From Amycolatopsis sp. WQ 127309 (lineage in GTDB: Bacteria > Actinomycetota > Actinomycetes > Mycobacteriales > Pseudonocardiaceae): a stretch of DNA of 64,000 nt. Each line of letters starts with the position of its first letter. The stretch's first letter is position 1. The notes beneath the pieces are model-generated. The model saw only the letters and a list, made by a program, of their open reading frames with translations. It ran no database searches and was not told where the DNA came from. Below are positions 18,173 through 26,363 of this stretch, piece after piece. The DNA lies in assembly GCF_023023025.1 (NCBI RefSeq), contig NZ_CP095481.1, positions 9,747,001 to 9,811,000 on the forward strand, in the 5' to 3' direction. The position numbers and the translations under genes are program-made.

Positions 18173-18307
18173 CTTGTTCTCCTCTACCGTCATTTGGTTT
18201 GCCGGTCTGGTAGTACGTCGCAGGTCGTAATGCCGCGCGGGCCGGGGGAAGGAGGTGAGAGCCCCCGGCTCGCGCGGCGGGCGAGCCGCAGCCTGCGCGA
18301 GCTGTGG

Positions 18308-18769
18308 TCAGGCGCGGCGCGGCGTGGTCCGGTTCCGGGCTGCGGTGGCGACGCCCAGGGCGATCATGCCGACACCGAGGCCGAGGTGCAGCCAGTTGTC
18401 GGCGGTGTTGACCGGAACGAAGTTGGCAGCGGAGTCGTGGTCGATGATCAGGCCGTAGACCCACAGGACGAGGTAGATCGCGCCACCGCCGATCAGGTAG
18501 CGATGGGCGCCGTGGGGGGTGCGGGCCAAGGCGAGGCCGGCCACCCCGAACAGCAAGTGCACGATGTTGTGCAGCACCGAGACCATGAACAGCCCGAGAA
18601 GCATCGCCATCGAGTTGTGCCCGGCAAAGGTCAGCTGGTCGTAGTCGGTGGTCAAGCCGGGAATGAATCCGCCCAGGCCGACAAGCAGAAAAACCACCCC
18701 GACCACTGCGGCGATCACCTGGCCAGGGGAACGCGTCGTCGTTCTCGTCGATTCGGCCGAACGAGTCAT
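18308..18769 (-). CDS. DUF4383 family membrane protein
   Basis: A 153-residue integral membrane protein with four hydrophobic segments: VIAAVVGVVFLLVGLGGFIP, MAMLLGLFMVSVLHNIVHLL, LIGGGAIYLVLWVYGLII and LHLGLGVGMIALGVATAA. The HNIVHLLFG motif in helix 2 is characteristic of DUF4383. ATG 18769 is preferred to ATG 18775 because the GGAAAGG site would be too close to the latter. The family is often found near stress and osmotic genes of actinobacteria, but its function is unknown. A fragment of a second copy lies at about 16.2-16.3 kb. Confidence 0.85.
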   Translation of the reverse strand: MTRSAESTRTTTRSPGQVIAAVVGVVFLLVGLGGFIPGLTTDYDQLTFAGHNSMAMLLGLFMVSVLHNIVHLLFGVAGLALARTPHGAHRYLIGGGAIYLVLWVYGLIIDHDSAANFVPVNTADNWLHLGLGVGMIALGVATAARNRTTPRRA

Positions 18770-19346
18770 GATCATCCTTTCCGTGCCGCCTCAGGAGGAT
18801 CGGCAGAACTGTCGATCTCGTGGCGGACGTCAGTCCACGTGACAGGCACGGGACAGCTGAACAACACCAGCGGGGACGCAGAGCGGAACGATCAACAGAG
18901 TCGCGCGCGATCTGTTATAGGGCACACAAAACAGCCGCCCCAACAGGGACTTGTGGCACGGGAACGATCATGACCACCCACCTCCTGGGCACTCCGAATT
19001 CGGCTGGGCGAGTGCCGCCAGGGGCTGGGGCGGTGGTGTCGACCGAGTGGAACGTCAACACCTGGACCGATATCCAGCGTTGCACGAACGATGCAAGACG
19101 GCAAGTGGAACCCTCAGCCGGCAGGTGGGCCCCCTCCGCCCATCACTTCACAAAGGTGGAGCGGCCTGGCGTTGTCACCACTGCAGCAACGCCTCCGCCG
19201 CAACCGGCGTCGGCACCTTCGCGGCGGTGGTACCCACGGTTCCGGGCGAGAGCGGCCGGCTTCCGAAGCGGACGCGATGCAACTTCAGACCGGGGACTCG
19301 ACGGGATCTGCGTCGAGCCTCATCGACCGGACGTGCGGAGTACGCA
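18770..19346. other. gene-free stretch
   Basis: Roughly 580 nt of somewhat lower GC separate the DUF4383 gene start from the FAD-enzyme stop. No frame carries recognisable motifs. A TATAAC hexamer on the minus strand near 18912-18917 could serve the DUF4383 gene. I see no repeats or RNA structure of note. Confidence 0.4.
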
Positions 19347-20585
19347 CTACGAGACCGCAGTCCGCGCGCGGAGCCTGGAGTACTCGGGCAGCCGCGGCTC
19401 GTGCTTCTGCGACGTGATCACCATCTTCTCCACGACCGGGCGCAGTGCCCTGGAGGTGACGACGCGATGCAGCCCCCGTGTCAGGACCAACCCGGCCGAG
19501 GTCTCCGGGTGCATCAGCCGGGGCATACCGGGAGCGAGTCCCTGCGCGCTGTCGACATAACGCCGCAGGAGCTGCTCGTAGCGGGCAAAAGCGCCGACGT
19601 GAGTGTCACCTGGCTCGCGCAAACTGCGCCCGAGCTCGCCCGCGAGCACGTGCGCGCCGACCAGCGCCAGCGTGGTGCCCATTCCCGTCGGTCCCGACCC
19701 CCACGCGGCGTCACCGACCACCCCGATCCGGCCTGCGCTCCACCGCGACATCACGACCTGGCCCCACCGGTCGGTGTAGAACTCCTCGGGCCGGGCCGCG
19801 AACCCGTCGAGGATGCGCTCGGTCTGCCATCCGGCACCACGAAAACTCGCACGCAGAAAGTCGATCTGGGCGGCGGCCGGCAGTGTGGCGAACCCTGCAG
19901 ACCGGTCGGGGAAGCTCAAGCTGGCCCGGATCGTGCCGACGTTGTCGGGGCGGGCGTTGACCACCCGGCCCCGCGTGGTGGTCATGAAGTACCACCAGTC
20001 GTCGTCCTCGGGGCGGCGGTCGATCGTGCCGAAGGCGACGTTCAGGCCCTTGTCGCGGTAGTGGGTTTGCTCGGGCAGAAGCAACCGCCGGGTGCGGGAA
20101 CTGCGGCCCTCGGCGATGAGCAGCAGATCGAACCGCTCCCGGCGCCCGGAGTCGAACCGCACGTCGATGCCGGTGGCGTCCTGGTCGGCGCCGGCGACGA
20201 AGTCACCGTAACGGACCTCGACGCCGTCGGCGATGGTCCCGAGCAGGATGTCAGCGAGCCGTCCCCGCAGGATCTCCAGCTCGGCCGTAGGTCCATCGCG
20301 ACCCTCTTGGCGCTCGATCTCGGCGTAGACGCGGCCCTGCTCGGTGATGAACCGGGTGCCGGACTCGCCGGTCAGCTGGCCGAGCACGGCATCGCGGATG
20401 CCCATCCGCCGCACGATCTCGTGGCCGAGGCCGCGGATGTCGATGTTCTGCCCGGCGCCGCGACGCTGCGGCGATCGTTCGAGGACGACGGGCTGGAAGC
20501 CTTCGCGCAGCAGGCCCCAGGCGAGGGCGGGACCACTGATGCTGCCGCCGGTGACGAGAACGCGGGGACGGGTTTGTGCAGACAC
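19347..20585 (-). CDS. FAD-dependent monooxygenase (PHBH fold)
   Basis: A 412-residue flavoprotein. The N-terminal dinucleotide-binding motif is VLVTGGSISGPALAWGL. A DG-type segment follows in the middle (FDLLLIAEGRSSRTRR), and the FAD-ribityl motif near residue 300 reads GRIGVVGDAAWGSGPTGMG. These place it among aromatic/tetracycline-type hydroxylases. It starts at GTG 20585 after GAGGAG. It is transcribed away from the MarR regulator at 20670, whose operator sits between them, so it is likely a MarR-controlled detoxification or catabolic enzyme. The substrate is unknown. Confidence 0.88.
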   Translation of the reverse strand: MSAQTRPRVLVTGGSISGPALAWGLLREGFQPVVLERSPQRRGAGQNIDIRGLGHEIVRRMGIRDAVLGQLTGESGTRFITEQGRVYAEIERQEGRDGPTAELEILRGRLADILLGTIADGVEVRYGDFVAGADQDATGIDVRFDSGRRERFDLLLIAEGRSSRTRRLLLPEQTHYRDKGLNVAFGTIDRRPEDDDWWYFMTTTRGRVVNARPDNVGTIRASLSFPDRSAGFATLPAAAQIDFLRASFRGAGWQTERILDGFAARPEEFYTDRWGQVVMSRWSAGRIGVVGDAAWGSGPTGMGTTLALVGAHVLAGELGRSLREPGDTHVGAFARYEQLLRRYVDSAQGLAPGMPRLMHPETSAGLVLTRGLHRVVTSRALRPVVEKMVITSQKHEPRLPEYSRLRARTAVS

Positions 20586-20603
20586 CTGAACTCCTCTTCG
20601 GTG

Positions 20604-20630
20604 AAGTAGTTACGCCATCAAGCTACTTGA
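20604..20630. promoter_or_regulatory. MarR-type operator between divergent genes
   Basis: TCAAG-CTA-CTTGA at 20618-20630 is a perfect 5-bp inverted repeat around a 3-nt centre. AAGTAG at 20604-20609 is additionally inverted against CTACTT at 20623-20628. The element lies within the 84 nt separating the FAD enzyme (minus) and the MarR gene (plus), where repression of both would be expected. Confidence 0.6.
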
Positions 20631-20669
20631 CCGAATGATATGTTGCCACCCGAACAAGGAGGTCGTGTC

Positions 20670-21143
20670 ATGGATGACGAGCGGACGCCGGATCAGCGCG
20701 TCGTGCCCCAGCTTCGGGAGTTCGCCGCCGCCGGCGACGAGCTGGGCAGGCTGTTCGCCCGCACCAAGCGGATGCACACCACCGACGCCGCCGCCATGGT
20801 CGCGATCCTCACCGCCGAGGACCAGGGCGCACCCATGACTCCGGCCCGCCTCGCCGAGCACGTCGTTCTCACCACCGGAGCCACGTCGACACTGCTCAAC
20901 CGGCTCGAAGACGCCGGCCACATCATCCGCACCCGCGGACACAGCGATCGCCGGGTCGTCACGCTGCACTCCACGCCCGCCATCCACGCCTCAGCCGACG
21001 CGTTCTTCGCCGGGCTCGCGCAGCGACAGAACGCTGTCCTGGCCGGCTACACCGACGCCGAGCTGTCCCTCGTCGAGACCGTCGTCGACCGGTTGACCGG
21101 GGTTGTGAAGGACTTCGTGGAACACCCACCGACCGACGACTGA
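20670..21143 (+). CDS. MarR family transcriptional regulator
   Basis: A 157-residue regulator starting at ATG 20670, seven nt after a consensus AAGGAGG. The winged helix spans about residues 45-100: MTPARLAEHVVLTTGATSTLLNRLEDAG (recognition helix), then a wing with RGHSDRRVVTL, the D-R-R wing signature of MarR proteins. The C-terminal helix provides dimerisation. It is divergent from the FAD monooxygenase with a palindromic operator between them. The likely role is a ligand-released repressor of that enzyme and itself. Confidence 0.9.
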   Translation: MDDERTPDQRVVPQLREFAAAGDELGRLFARTKRMHTTDAAAMVAILTAEDQGAPMTPARLAEHVVLTTGATSTLLNRLEDAGHIIRTRGHSDRRVVTLHSTPAIHASADAFFAGLAQRQNAVLAGYTDAELSLVETVVDRLTGVVKDFVEHPPTDD

Positions 21144-21499
21144 CACCACAGGGTGCCGTCGAGCCTGCTGCAGTCACCGGCCGGCCACCGTCAACCAGCC
21201 GGATACCGAACCGCCGGTGAAGGTGGGCGGCACCGGCCTGGGGACTTATCCGGCGCCACCCACCAGGAATCGTCGATCCCGCGTGTGCTGGCTGAACGAT
21301 GGGCGGTCGCTTGGCGGCAGGAGCAGCGTCCTCCATGGTCGAGACTGGACCCGCCTCGTCCACATCGGACAGTTTCCGGACGGACACCTCGCGTGTCCGG
21401 GCAGGACAGAGTCGACAGCGGCAGACGGCCGGGCAGGTTTACGATTGGCGCGACCGGGTACCAGCAACTGTTCGCTGGTCGCCTTTCCGGGGGTTCGTG
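21144..21499. other. gene-free stretch
   Basis: About 356 nt after the MarR gene. Open frames on both strands lack motifs, and nothing beyond the ribosome site of the small ANTAR-like frame is seen. Confidence 0.35.
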
Positions 21500-21688
21500 G
21501 TGCAGGTCCGCAAGAAAATCGCCGTTCGTGTCGGAGACATCGACCAGGCAATCGCCGTTCTGGCCAGGCAGGGTGTGCACCCCCGCCGGGCTCGTGCCAC
21601 CCTGTGCGAGATGGCGCGCGAACGCCACATCTCCCTGGGCCAGTGCGCCTCCCTGGTCGCGAGCAGCCTGAACGGGACCCGCAACTGA
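21500..21688 (+). CDS. short ANTAR-like protein
   Basis: A 62-residue frame from GTG 21500, six nt after CCGGGGG. The pattern GDIDQAIAVLARQ, then RRARATLCEMARERHISLGQCASLV, matches the three-helix ANTAR RNA-binding domain (normally IDQAKGVLM with an internal ARDHNRKL segment). The usual N-terminal GAF or receiver module is missing. It may be a stand-alone antitermination domain or the tail of a lost larger regulator. Composition supports coding, but the start is uncertain. Confidence 0.45.
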   Translation: MQVRKKIAVRVGDIDQAIAVLARQGVHPRRARATLCEMARERHISLGQCASLVASSLNGTRN

Positions 21689-21957
21689 AGACGACCGTCA
21701 ACCGCCGGCTGCTGCTCACCCTGTCCCTCGCGAGCGCGGCATCCGCCGGTGGTACCCCAGGGCAAAACCGCAGGCCACCCACGGCACCGGCTTCTCTCCT
21801 GGTCGGCTTCTGCGGCGCACCCGGCTCGGCCGCACTCGGGGCCATGACAGGAGATCTGACCGAGGCCGCGCGCAAACTCCGCGAAACGATCAGCAGCTAC
21901 CCACCGGAGCGACCGGTCGTCCCGGTGGTCGAACTGATCGCCACGACCGCGCACCGA
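21689..21957 (+). other. possible coding fragment, unrecognised
   Basis: A plus-strand frame running through this stretch contains GDLTEAARKLRETISSYPP and RPVVPVVELIATTAHRSPG. It looks protein-coding (amphipathic helix, then strand) but has no start with a ribosome site, and it runs into the aldo/keto reductase debris. It may be the N-terminal piece of a secreted hydrolase; I cannot name a family. Confidence 0.25.
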
Positions 21958-22209
21958 TCACCCGGTGCCGACGGAAGTCACCCTGGGCGAACCGCGTGTA
22001 GGGGTTGATCGTGCCGGTGGTGAACCGTACGCCAGCGGCGCCCAGCAGACGAACCCGATACCGAGCTCTTCGCACAGCGGCAGGACTTGTTGTTCCGGCC
22101 CGCGCCACAGCAGGTTGTACTCGCGACGGGCGACGCTGCTCGGTGCCACGCCAGATCCGGTGACGTACGCGCCAAGTAGGTGCCTCGAGTGACGGTGGGC
22201 CAACTCCAC
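21958..22209 (-). pseudogene. aldo/keto reductase remnant
   Basis: The minus strand reads REYNLLWRGPEQQVLPLCEELGIGFVCWAPLAYG, split across residues typical of the AKR barrel (strands 6-7: NEYSLLWR..., CEELGIGFVPWSPLG). The continuation TTGTINPYTRFAQGDFR lies in another frame. About 80 residues of a 320-residue enzyme survive with at least one frameshift. It is dead. Confidence 0.65.
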
Positions 22210-22554
22210 TGACGCTTGACAACACCTCGTGTCGAGTGACAGCCATCCTGGCCGACCGTAGTGGCCACATCTGCGCGGCGTCCAAGCCTGTTGACACGGG
22301 CAGCTCGCCGGGGTGCCGTGAGCCGCCTCGGCGACGTCGTCCCACTGTTGCCAGACCGCCGGCCGGCTGTCTTACTCGGTGCGAGCGCGCTCCAGCTTGC
22401 TGCGAACGGGCCCGCCGGGACTTCCGGCGGGCCCGTTCGGGCTGCAGTTCCAGGCGGGCTCGCCCGTGAAGGTCGCCGCCAGACGCTGCCGTCGACGGTG
22501 TCGGCGCCCCAGTTCGCGATGGACCTGCGGCCGGCGGACGCCCTCTCAGCTGCC
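22210..22554. other. gene-free stretch downstream of the biosynthetic operon
   Basis: About 345 nt with no recognisable gene. It contains the strong hairpin at 22403-22439 annotated separately. The remaining sequence shows nothing I can name. Confidence 0.4.
22403..22439 (-). terminator. 16-bp perfect hairpin, operon terminator
   Basis: CGAACGGGCCCGCCGG (22403-22418) pairs perfectly with CCGGCGGGCCCGTTCG (22424-22439) across a 5-nt loop. It lies 115 nt beyond the last stop codon of the minus-strand biosynthetic operon. There is no T-run, which is usual for GC-rich actinomycete terminators. Confidence 0.75.
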
Positions 22555-24099
22555 TCAAACCGCGGTCGACGCCAGCTCTCCGATCGCCTTCACCAGCTCC
22601 GCCACCAGCCGCTCCGGGAAGTCGATGCCGAAGCGGCGGGTGTCGGCCGTGACGTGCACGCTCAACCCGGCGTCGTTCAGGGCCTCCACGCGGATCGGCA
22701 GACTCGTGTGGTCACGCATGTCCTCTTCCTCGGTGACCAGCCCGGCGGCCAGCAGTTCGTCGCGCGGGTGGAAGTGAACGTAGTTGAACATCACCTCGAA
22801 CGGGTCGCCCGCCAGCAGTTTGCGCACCGCCGAATGCGGGAACCGGCGGTGGGCCAGCAACTCGTTCTCCGCGGCGAGACACCGGCGGGCTGCCGCGCGC
22901 CAGTCGCCGTCCGGGACGCCCGGGCGCACGGGGAGCTGGTTGAGGAACAGCCCGAGCGTCACGTCCGCGCCCACCTGTTCGGGACGGCCGTTGAGGAGCA
23001 GGCCCACCACGGGGTCGTCCGTGCGCCGTACGACGCCGACCGCTGCACAGTTCACGGCCAGCAGCAGGCTCTTCAACGGCACGCCCCAGGCCGCCGACAG
23101 TTCCTCGAGCCGGGCGGCGTCACCCGATGGGATCTTCGCGCTCACCTTGCGGTGCACCGGCGGCGCGTCGCTCGAGGCTGGTGCCGGCGGCAGTGTGTCT
23201 CGCAGCCCCTCGGCGAACCGGACCGCCTCGGGATCGGCCGCCGCTTCCCGTTCCAGCCGGACGAACTCGCGGTACCGGGCCGGGACGGGCAGTTCCGGCG
23301 GCACGCCGTCGAGAAGGCCGGCGTAGGTCCGCACCAGCTCGTTGAAGAACACCGCCTCGCTCCAGCCGTCGAGGATCGCGTGGTGGAACGAATAGGCCAG
23401 GACGAAGGAATCCGCGCCGGCCGCCGCCGCGTGGACCCTCAGCAGCGGGGGCCGCTCCACGTCGAACGGGAGCGCGAGCTCACCCATGACCTCTTCGTAC
23501 CGCGACGTGCGCGACGCCTCGCCGAGTCCAGTCCAGTCGGAGACAGCGAGCGGGATCGCCGCCTCGGCTTCGACGACCTGCATGGGCTCGCTGAACGTCG
23601 TCAGGTCGAACCTGGTCCGCAGCACCGGGTGCCGGGCGGACAGGCGGGCAAGCGCGGTGGTCAGAACGGCCGGGTCCAGCGGCCGGGTCACGGTCCGCGC
23701 CACCACGTCCAGGTACGCCGCGCCCTGGCTGACCAGTCCCTCGAAGATGAGCCCCAGCTGCAACCGGGCCGCCGGATAGACGTCCTCGGCGCCGTCTGGG
23801 ACTCTGGCCCGGTCGAGCGGCGAAAGCAGGTCCGCGGCCGGGCTGCCGCCCGCTTCGGGTGTCCGCAGGGCCGAACACGCGCCCCTCGGCGTCGGGTTCC
23901 GGAACAGATCGATCAGGGACAGGCCCAGTCCCGCTTGCTCGGCTTCGCCGATCACCTTGAGCGCGAGCAGGGAGTCGCCGCCGAGCGAGAAGAAGTCGTC
24001 GTCCGGTCCCACCTTCTCCACCCGCAGGATCCGTTCCCAGATCTCGGCCAGTACCGTCTCCGCCTCGGCCACGTTCGCCCGCTTCCCTTCCGTGTTCAC
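22555..24099 (-). CDS. NRPS didomain: peptidyl carrier protein - condensation
   Basis: A 514-residue protein. Residues 10-75 are a carrier domain with DDFFSLGGDSLLALKVI (S43 is the phosphopantetheine site). Residues 105-514 are a condensation domain with an intact active-site motif HHAILDGWS (H239 H240, D244 G245) and a later GLFLNQLPVRPG. It starts at GTG 24099, overlapping the ATP-grasp stop (GTGA), and is the final gene of the operon. A carrier in front of a C domain, with no A domain, must be loaded in trans by one of the two A-PCP proteins, by the ATP-grasp enzyme or by a transferase. It may catalyse the last bond or an ester/amide cap. Confidence 0.9.
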   Translation of the reverse strand: MNTEGKRANVAEAETVLAEIWERILRVEKVGPDDDFFSLGGDSLLALKVIGEAEQAGLGLSLIDLFRNPTPRGACSALRTPEAGGSPAADLLSPLDRARVPDGAEDVYPAARLQLGLIFEGLVSQGAAYLDVVARTVTRPLDPAVLTTALARLSARHPVLRTRFDLTTFSEPMQVVEAEAAIPLAVSDWTGLGEASRTSRYEEVMGELALPFDVERPPLLRVHAAAAGADSFVLAYSFHHAILDGWSEAVFFNELVRTYAGLLDGVPPELPVPARYREFVRLEREAAADPEAVRFAEGLRDTLPPAPASSDAPPVHRKVSAKIPSGDAARLEELSAAWGVPLKSLLLAVNCAAVGVVRRTDDPVVGLLLNGRPEQVGADVTLGLFLNQLPVRPGVPDGDWRAAARRCLAAENELLAHRRFPHSAVRKLLAGDPFEVMFNYVHFHPRDELLAAGLVTEEEDMRDHTSLPIRVEALNDAGLSVHVTADTRRFGIDFPERLVAELVKAIGELASTAV

Positions 24100-25373
24100 C
24101 ACGCCCCCAGTTCCGTCGCCGCCACGGTGTGCCGGTCCCCTTCCGCGAACTCGAACCGGTACCGCAGCGCCGCATCCACCTTCGCGATGATCGGTGCCAA
24201 CCCGGCCACGTCGGCCGTCTCCCCCATCACGATGTCCAGCTCCAGGGTCTGCACCCCGCCGGGGTAGGGAGTCTCCGGCCTGGCGTACGGCCGGTACAGC
24301 GTCACGCCCGGGATGTCCCGCACGGTCTCGGCGCCCTCGATCTCCCGCACCGTCACCTCCCGGCGGGGAGCCGGGTGGCACAGCTGGAAGTACGCGCGCC
24401 CGGTGTAGAACCCGGGCACCTCGACCCGCTCGCCGAGCGCGATCCGCCCGGCGACCTCGACGAGGCTGAGCCCGAAGGCCCGGCCGGCCAGTTCGTTGAT
24501 CCCGCCGCCGAGCCGGCCGTTGACCTCGATCACCCGCGGCCCGTCCGGGGTCAGCTTGATCTCGGTGTGGGTGAGGCCCATCCGGACGCCGACCGCGGTG
24601 ACCGCCGCCCCGGCCAGTGCCCGCACCTCGGCCGTTTCGCCGGGATCGAGCGGCGAAGGCCAGAACCGCCCGGTCTCCCGGAACGGCGGGACCATCGGGA
24701 ACTTGCCGGTCACCGACAGGTCCGTGATCTCGCCGCCTTGGACGACGCTGTCGACCGACACGTAGTCGCCGAACGGCCCGCAGTCCCGCCCGGGGAGGTA
24801 CTCCTCCAGCACGAGCGTGCCGCCGGTGAGCAGTCCGGGCGCGGACTCCCCGAGCAGCTGCCGGACGAGCCGTCGGCCGGTTTCCTCATCCGGGACCGGG
24901 AAGGTGTTGCGGCTGCCCCCGCCGTGCGCCGGCTTCAGCACCGCCGGCAGCCCGGTCTCGGCGACCGCCTCCGGCCAGTCGGCCGCGGTCTCGATGCGGC
25001 GGCACCGCACCGCGTCCACACCGGCCGCCCGCAAGGCTTCCCGCTGGTGCCACTTGTCCGTCAGGCGCGCCAAAGTCGCCTCGTCGTGGAAGGGCAGCCC
25101 CAGCAGCCCGGCCAGTTCCCCCGCCATGGCGAGGCCGCGCTCGGCGTAGGTGACGATCCCGCCGGGGTGGTGCCGGGCCAGCTGGACGGCGGCTTCGGGC
25201 GCCGCCTCGGCGACCAGGACCGTGCCGAACCGCGCGAGCAGCGGTTCCATCTCGCGGGTGTGCGCGTTCGGGGGTACGACGAAGACGCAGCGGGCCCAGT
25301 CCCCCAGCCCGACGGCGATGTCGCCGGGATGGGCCGCGCCGTCGTCGTACACGACCACCAAAGTGGGTTTCAT
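24096..25373 (-). CDS. ATP-grasp carboxylate-amine ligase
   Basis: A 425-residue ATP-grasp enzyme. An N-terminal Rossmann-like half (YDDGAAHPGDIAVGLGDWAR) precedes the ATP-binding half: TDKWHQREALRAAGV, GLPAVLKPAHGGGSRNTF (phosphate-binding Gly loop), LVLEEYLPGRDCGPFGDYVSVD, and the Mg-binding end THTEIKLTPDGPRVIEVNGRLGGGIN. The architecture matches L-amino-acid ligases such as those making dipeptides, which activate a carboxylate as acyl phosphate. Its stop and start overlap the genes on both sides (GTGA and ATGA). It probably forms an amide in the pathway outside the thiotemplate, or attaches a cap. The substrate is unknown. Confidence 0.9.
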   Translation of the reverse strand: MKPTLVVVYDDGAAHPGDIAVGLGDWARCVFVVPPNAHTREMEPLLARFGTVLVAEAAPEAAVQLARHHPGGIVTYAERGLAMAGELAGLLGLPFHDEATLARLTDKWHQREALRAAGVDAVRCRRIETAADWPEAVAETGLPAVLKPAHGGGSRNTFPVPDEETGRRLVRQLLGESAPGLLTGGTLVLEEYLPGRDCGPFGDYVSVDSVVQGGEITDLSVTGKFPMVPPFRETGRFWPSPLDPGETAEVRALAGAAVTAVGVRMGLTHTEIKLTPDGPRVIEVNGRLGGGINELAGRAFGLSLVEVAGRIALGERVEVPGFYTGRAYFQLCHPAPRREVTVREIEGAETVRDIPGVTLYRPYARPETPYPGGVQTLELDIVMGETADVAGLAPIIAKVDAALRYRFEFAEGDRHTVAATELGAW

Positions 25374-26164
25374 CGGGTCCTCTCCGCACCGGCGAGGTGG
25401 TTGCGGGCCGGTGTCAGCCGTTCACGGATCGCCCGGCCGAACGCGTCGAGCCGGTCGCGGTAGTAGAAGTGGCCTCCGTCGAGCATCAGGGAGCCGAACG
25501 GGCCGGTGGTCCACCGGCTCCAGCCGGCCAGGTGCGCCGGGGTGACCCACGGGTCGTCCCGGCCGCCGAGCGCCAGCAGCCCGGCCCGGACCGGGCGCCA
25601 CCCGGCCGGGGCGTAGCGGGCGAGGAGCAGGTAGTCCGCGCGCAGCACCGGGATCATCAGGTCCGCGACGTCGGCCAGCTCCGCGTCCGACACGGCGAGG
25701 TGCCCGCCCGAGGCGACCTCGGCGAGCCAGTCGTCCCGGCTCATCGCGAGCACCGTGCCGGCGTCGAGCCGCTGGTCGTCCGGCGCCCGGGCCGCGGACG
25801 CGGCGAGCAGCTCGACGTCCGCGCCGAGGTCGTCGAGCGCGAGCGCGATCTCGTAGCAGAGCACCCCGCCCAGGCTGTGCCCGACCAGGACGAGGGGACC
25901 CGGGCAGCAATCGTGGATCGCCGCCGCGCACTGCCCGGCCAGCCGGGGCAGGTCGGTGGCGTTCGGTTCGAGGTGGCGTGGCCCGCGGCCCGGGTACTGC
26001 AGGGCGACCGCGGCTTCCCCCGGCCGCACCAGTTCTCCAGCCCACTCGGCGACGGCGTAGGCGCTGCCGCCGCCGAAGGGAGCGAACACGAACGTCCGCG
26101 CGGCCCCGGCCGGCCCCGTGTCCCCCAGCTGCCACAGCTCGGGGCACAGCCGCTGCCGGTTCAC
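25370..26164 (-). CDS. type II thioesterase (Ser nucleophile)
   Basis: A 264-residue alpha/beta hydrolase of the GrsT/RifR type. The nucleophile elbow is LVLVGHSLGGVLCYE (S97). The Asp lies in LGGRDDPWVTP and the catalytic His in DGGHFYYRD. FAPFGGGSAYAVAEW at the start is the usual family N-terminus. Such proteins clear misprimed carriers in NRPS/PKS systems. GTG 26164 lies in a GTGA overlap with the MbtH stop. This enzyme contrasts with the second thioesterase of the operon, which has Cys in place of Ser. Confidence 0.92.
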   Translation of the reverse strand: MNRQRLCPELWQLGDTGPAGAARTFVFAPFGGGSAYAVAEWAGELVRPGEAAVALQYPGRGPRHLEPNATDLPRLAGQCAAAIHDCCPGPLVLVGHSLGGVLCYEIALALDDLGADVELLAASAARAPDDQRLDAGTVLAMSRDDWLAEVASGGHLAVSDAELADVADLMIPVLRADYLLLARYAPAGWRPVRAGLLALGGRDDPWVTPAHLAGWSRWTTGPFGSLMLDGGHFYYRDRLDAFGRAIRERLTPARNHLAGAERTR

Positions 26165-26346
26165 CTCCGCTCCGGTTCGCGCCGGATGCTTGCCGGGCGG
26201 ATGTCTTTCCACACCTCGGAAATCCGGTCGAGGCAGTCCTGTCTGCTGCCGCGGAAGCCGGCCGCCCGCCAGCCCGGCGGCACCGGCGTCGACACCGGCA
26301 AGAGCGAATGGCGGTCTTCGGCGTCGACCACGATCACGTAGTCCAT
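26161..26346 (-). CDS. MbtH-like protein
   Basis: A 61-residue protein with the MbtH pattern: VVDAEDRHSLLPVSTPVPPGW, then GSRQDCLDRISEVWKDIRP. Proteins of this family bind adenylation domains and are often needed for their solubility or activity. Slight deviations (SLLP for SLWP, WKDIRP for WTDMRP) are seen. CGGAGG precedes the ATG. It lies 17 nt after the A-PCP gene stop and overlaps the thioesterase gene, so it probably serves that A-PCP and perhaps the distal one. Confidence 0.92.
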   Translation of the reverse strand: MDYVIVVDAEDRHSLLPVSTPVPPGWRAAGFRGSRQDCLDRISEVWKDIRPASIRREPERR

Positions 26347-26363
26347 GGGTCGGTACCTCCGGT

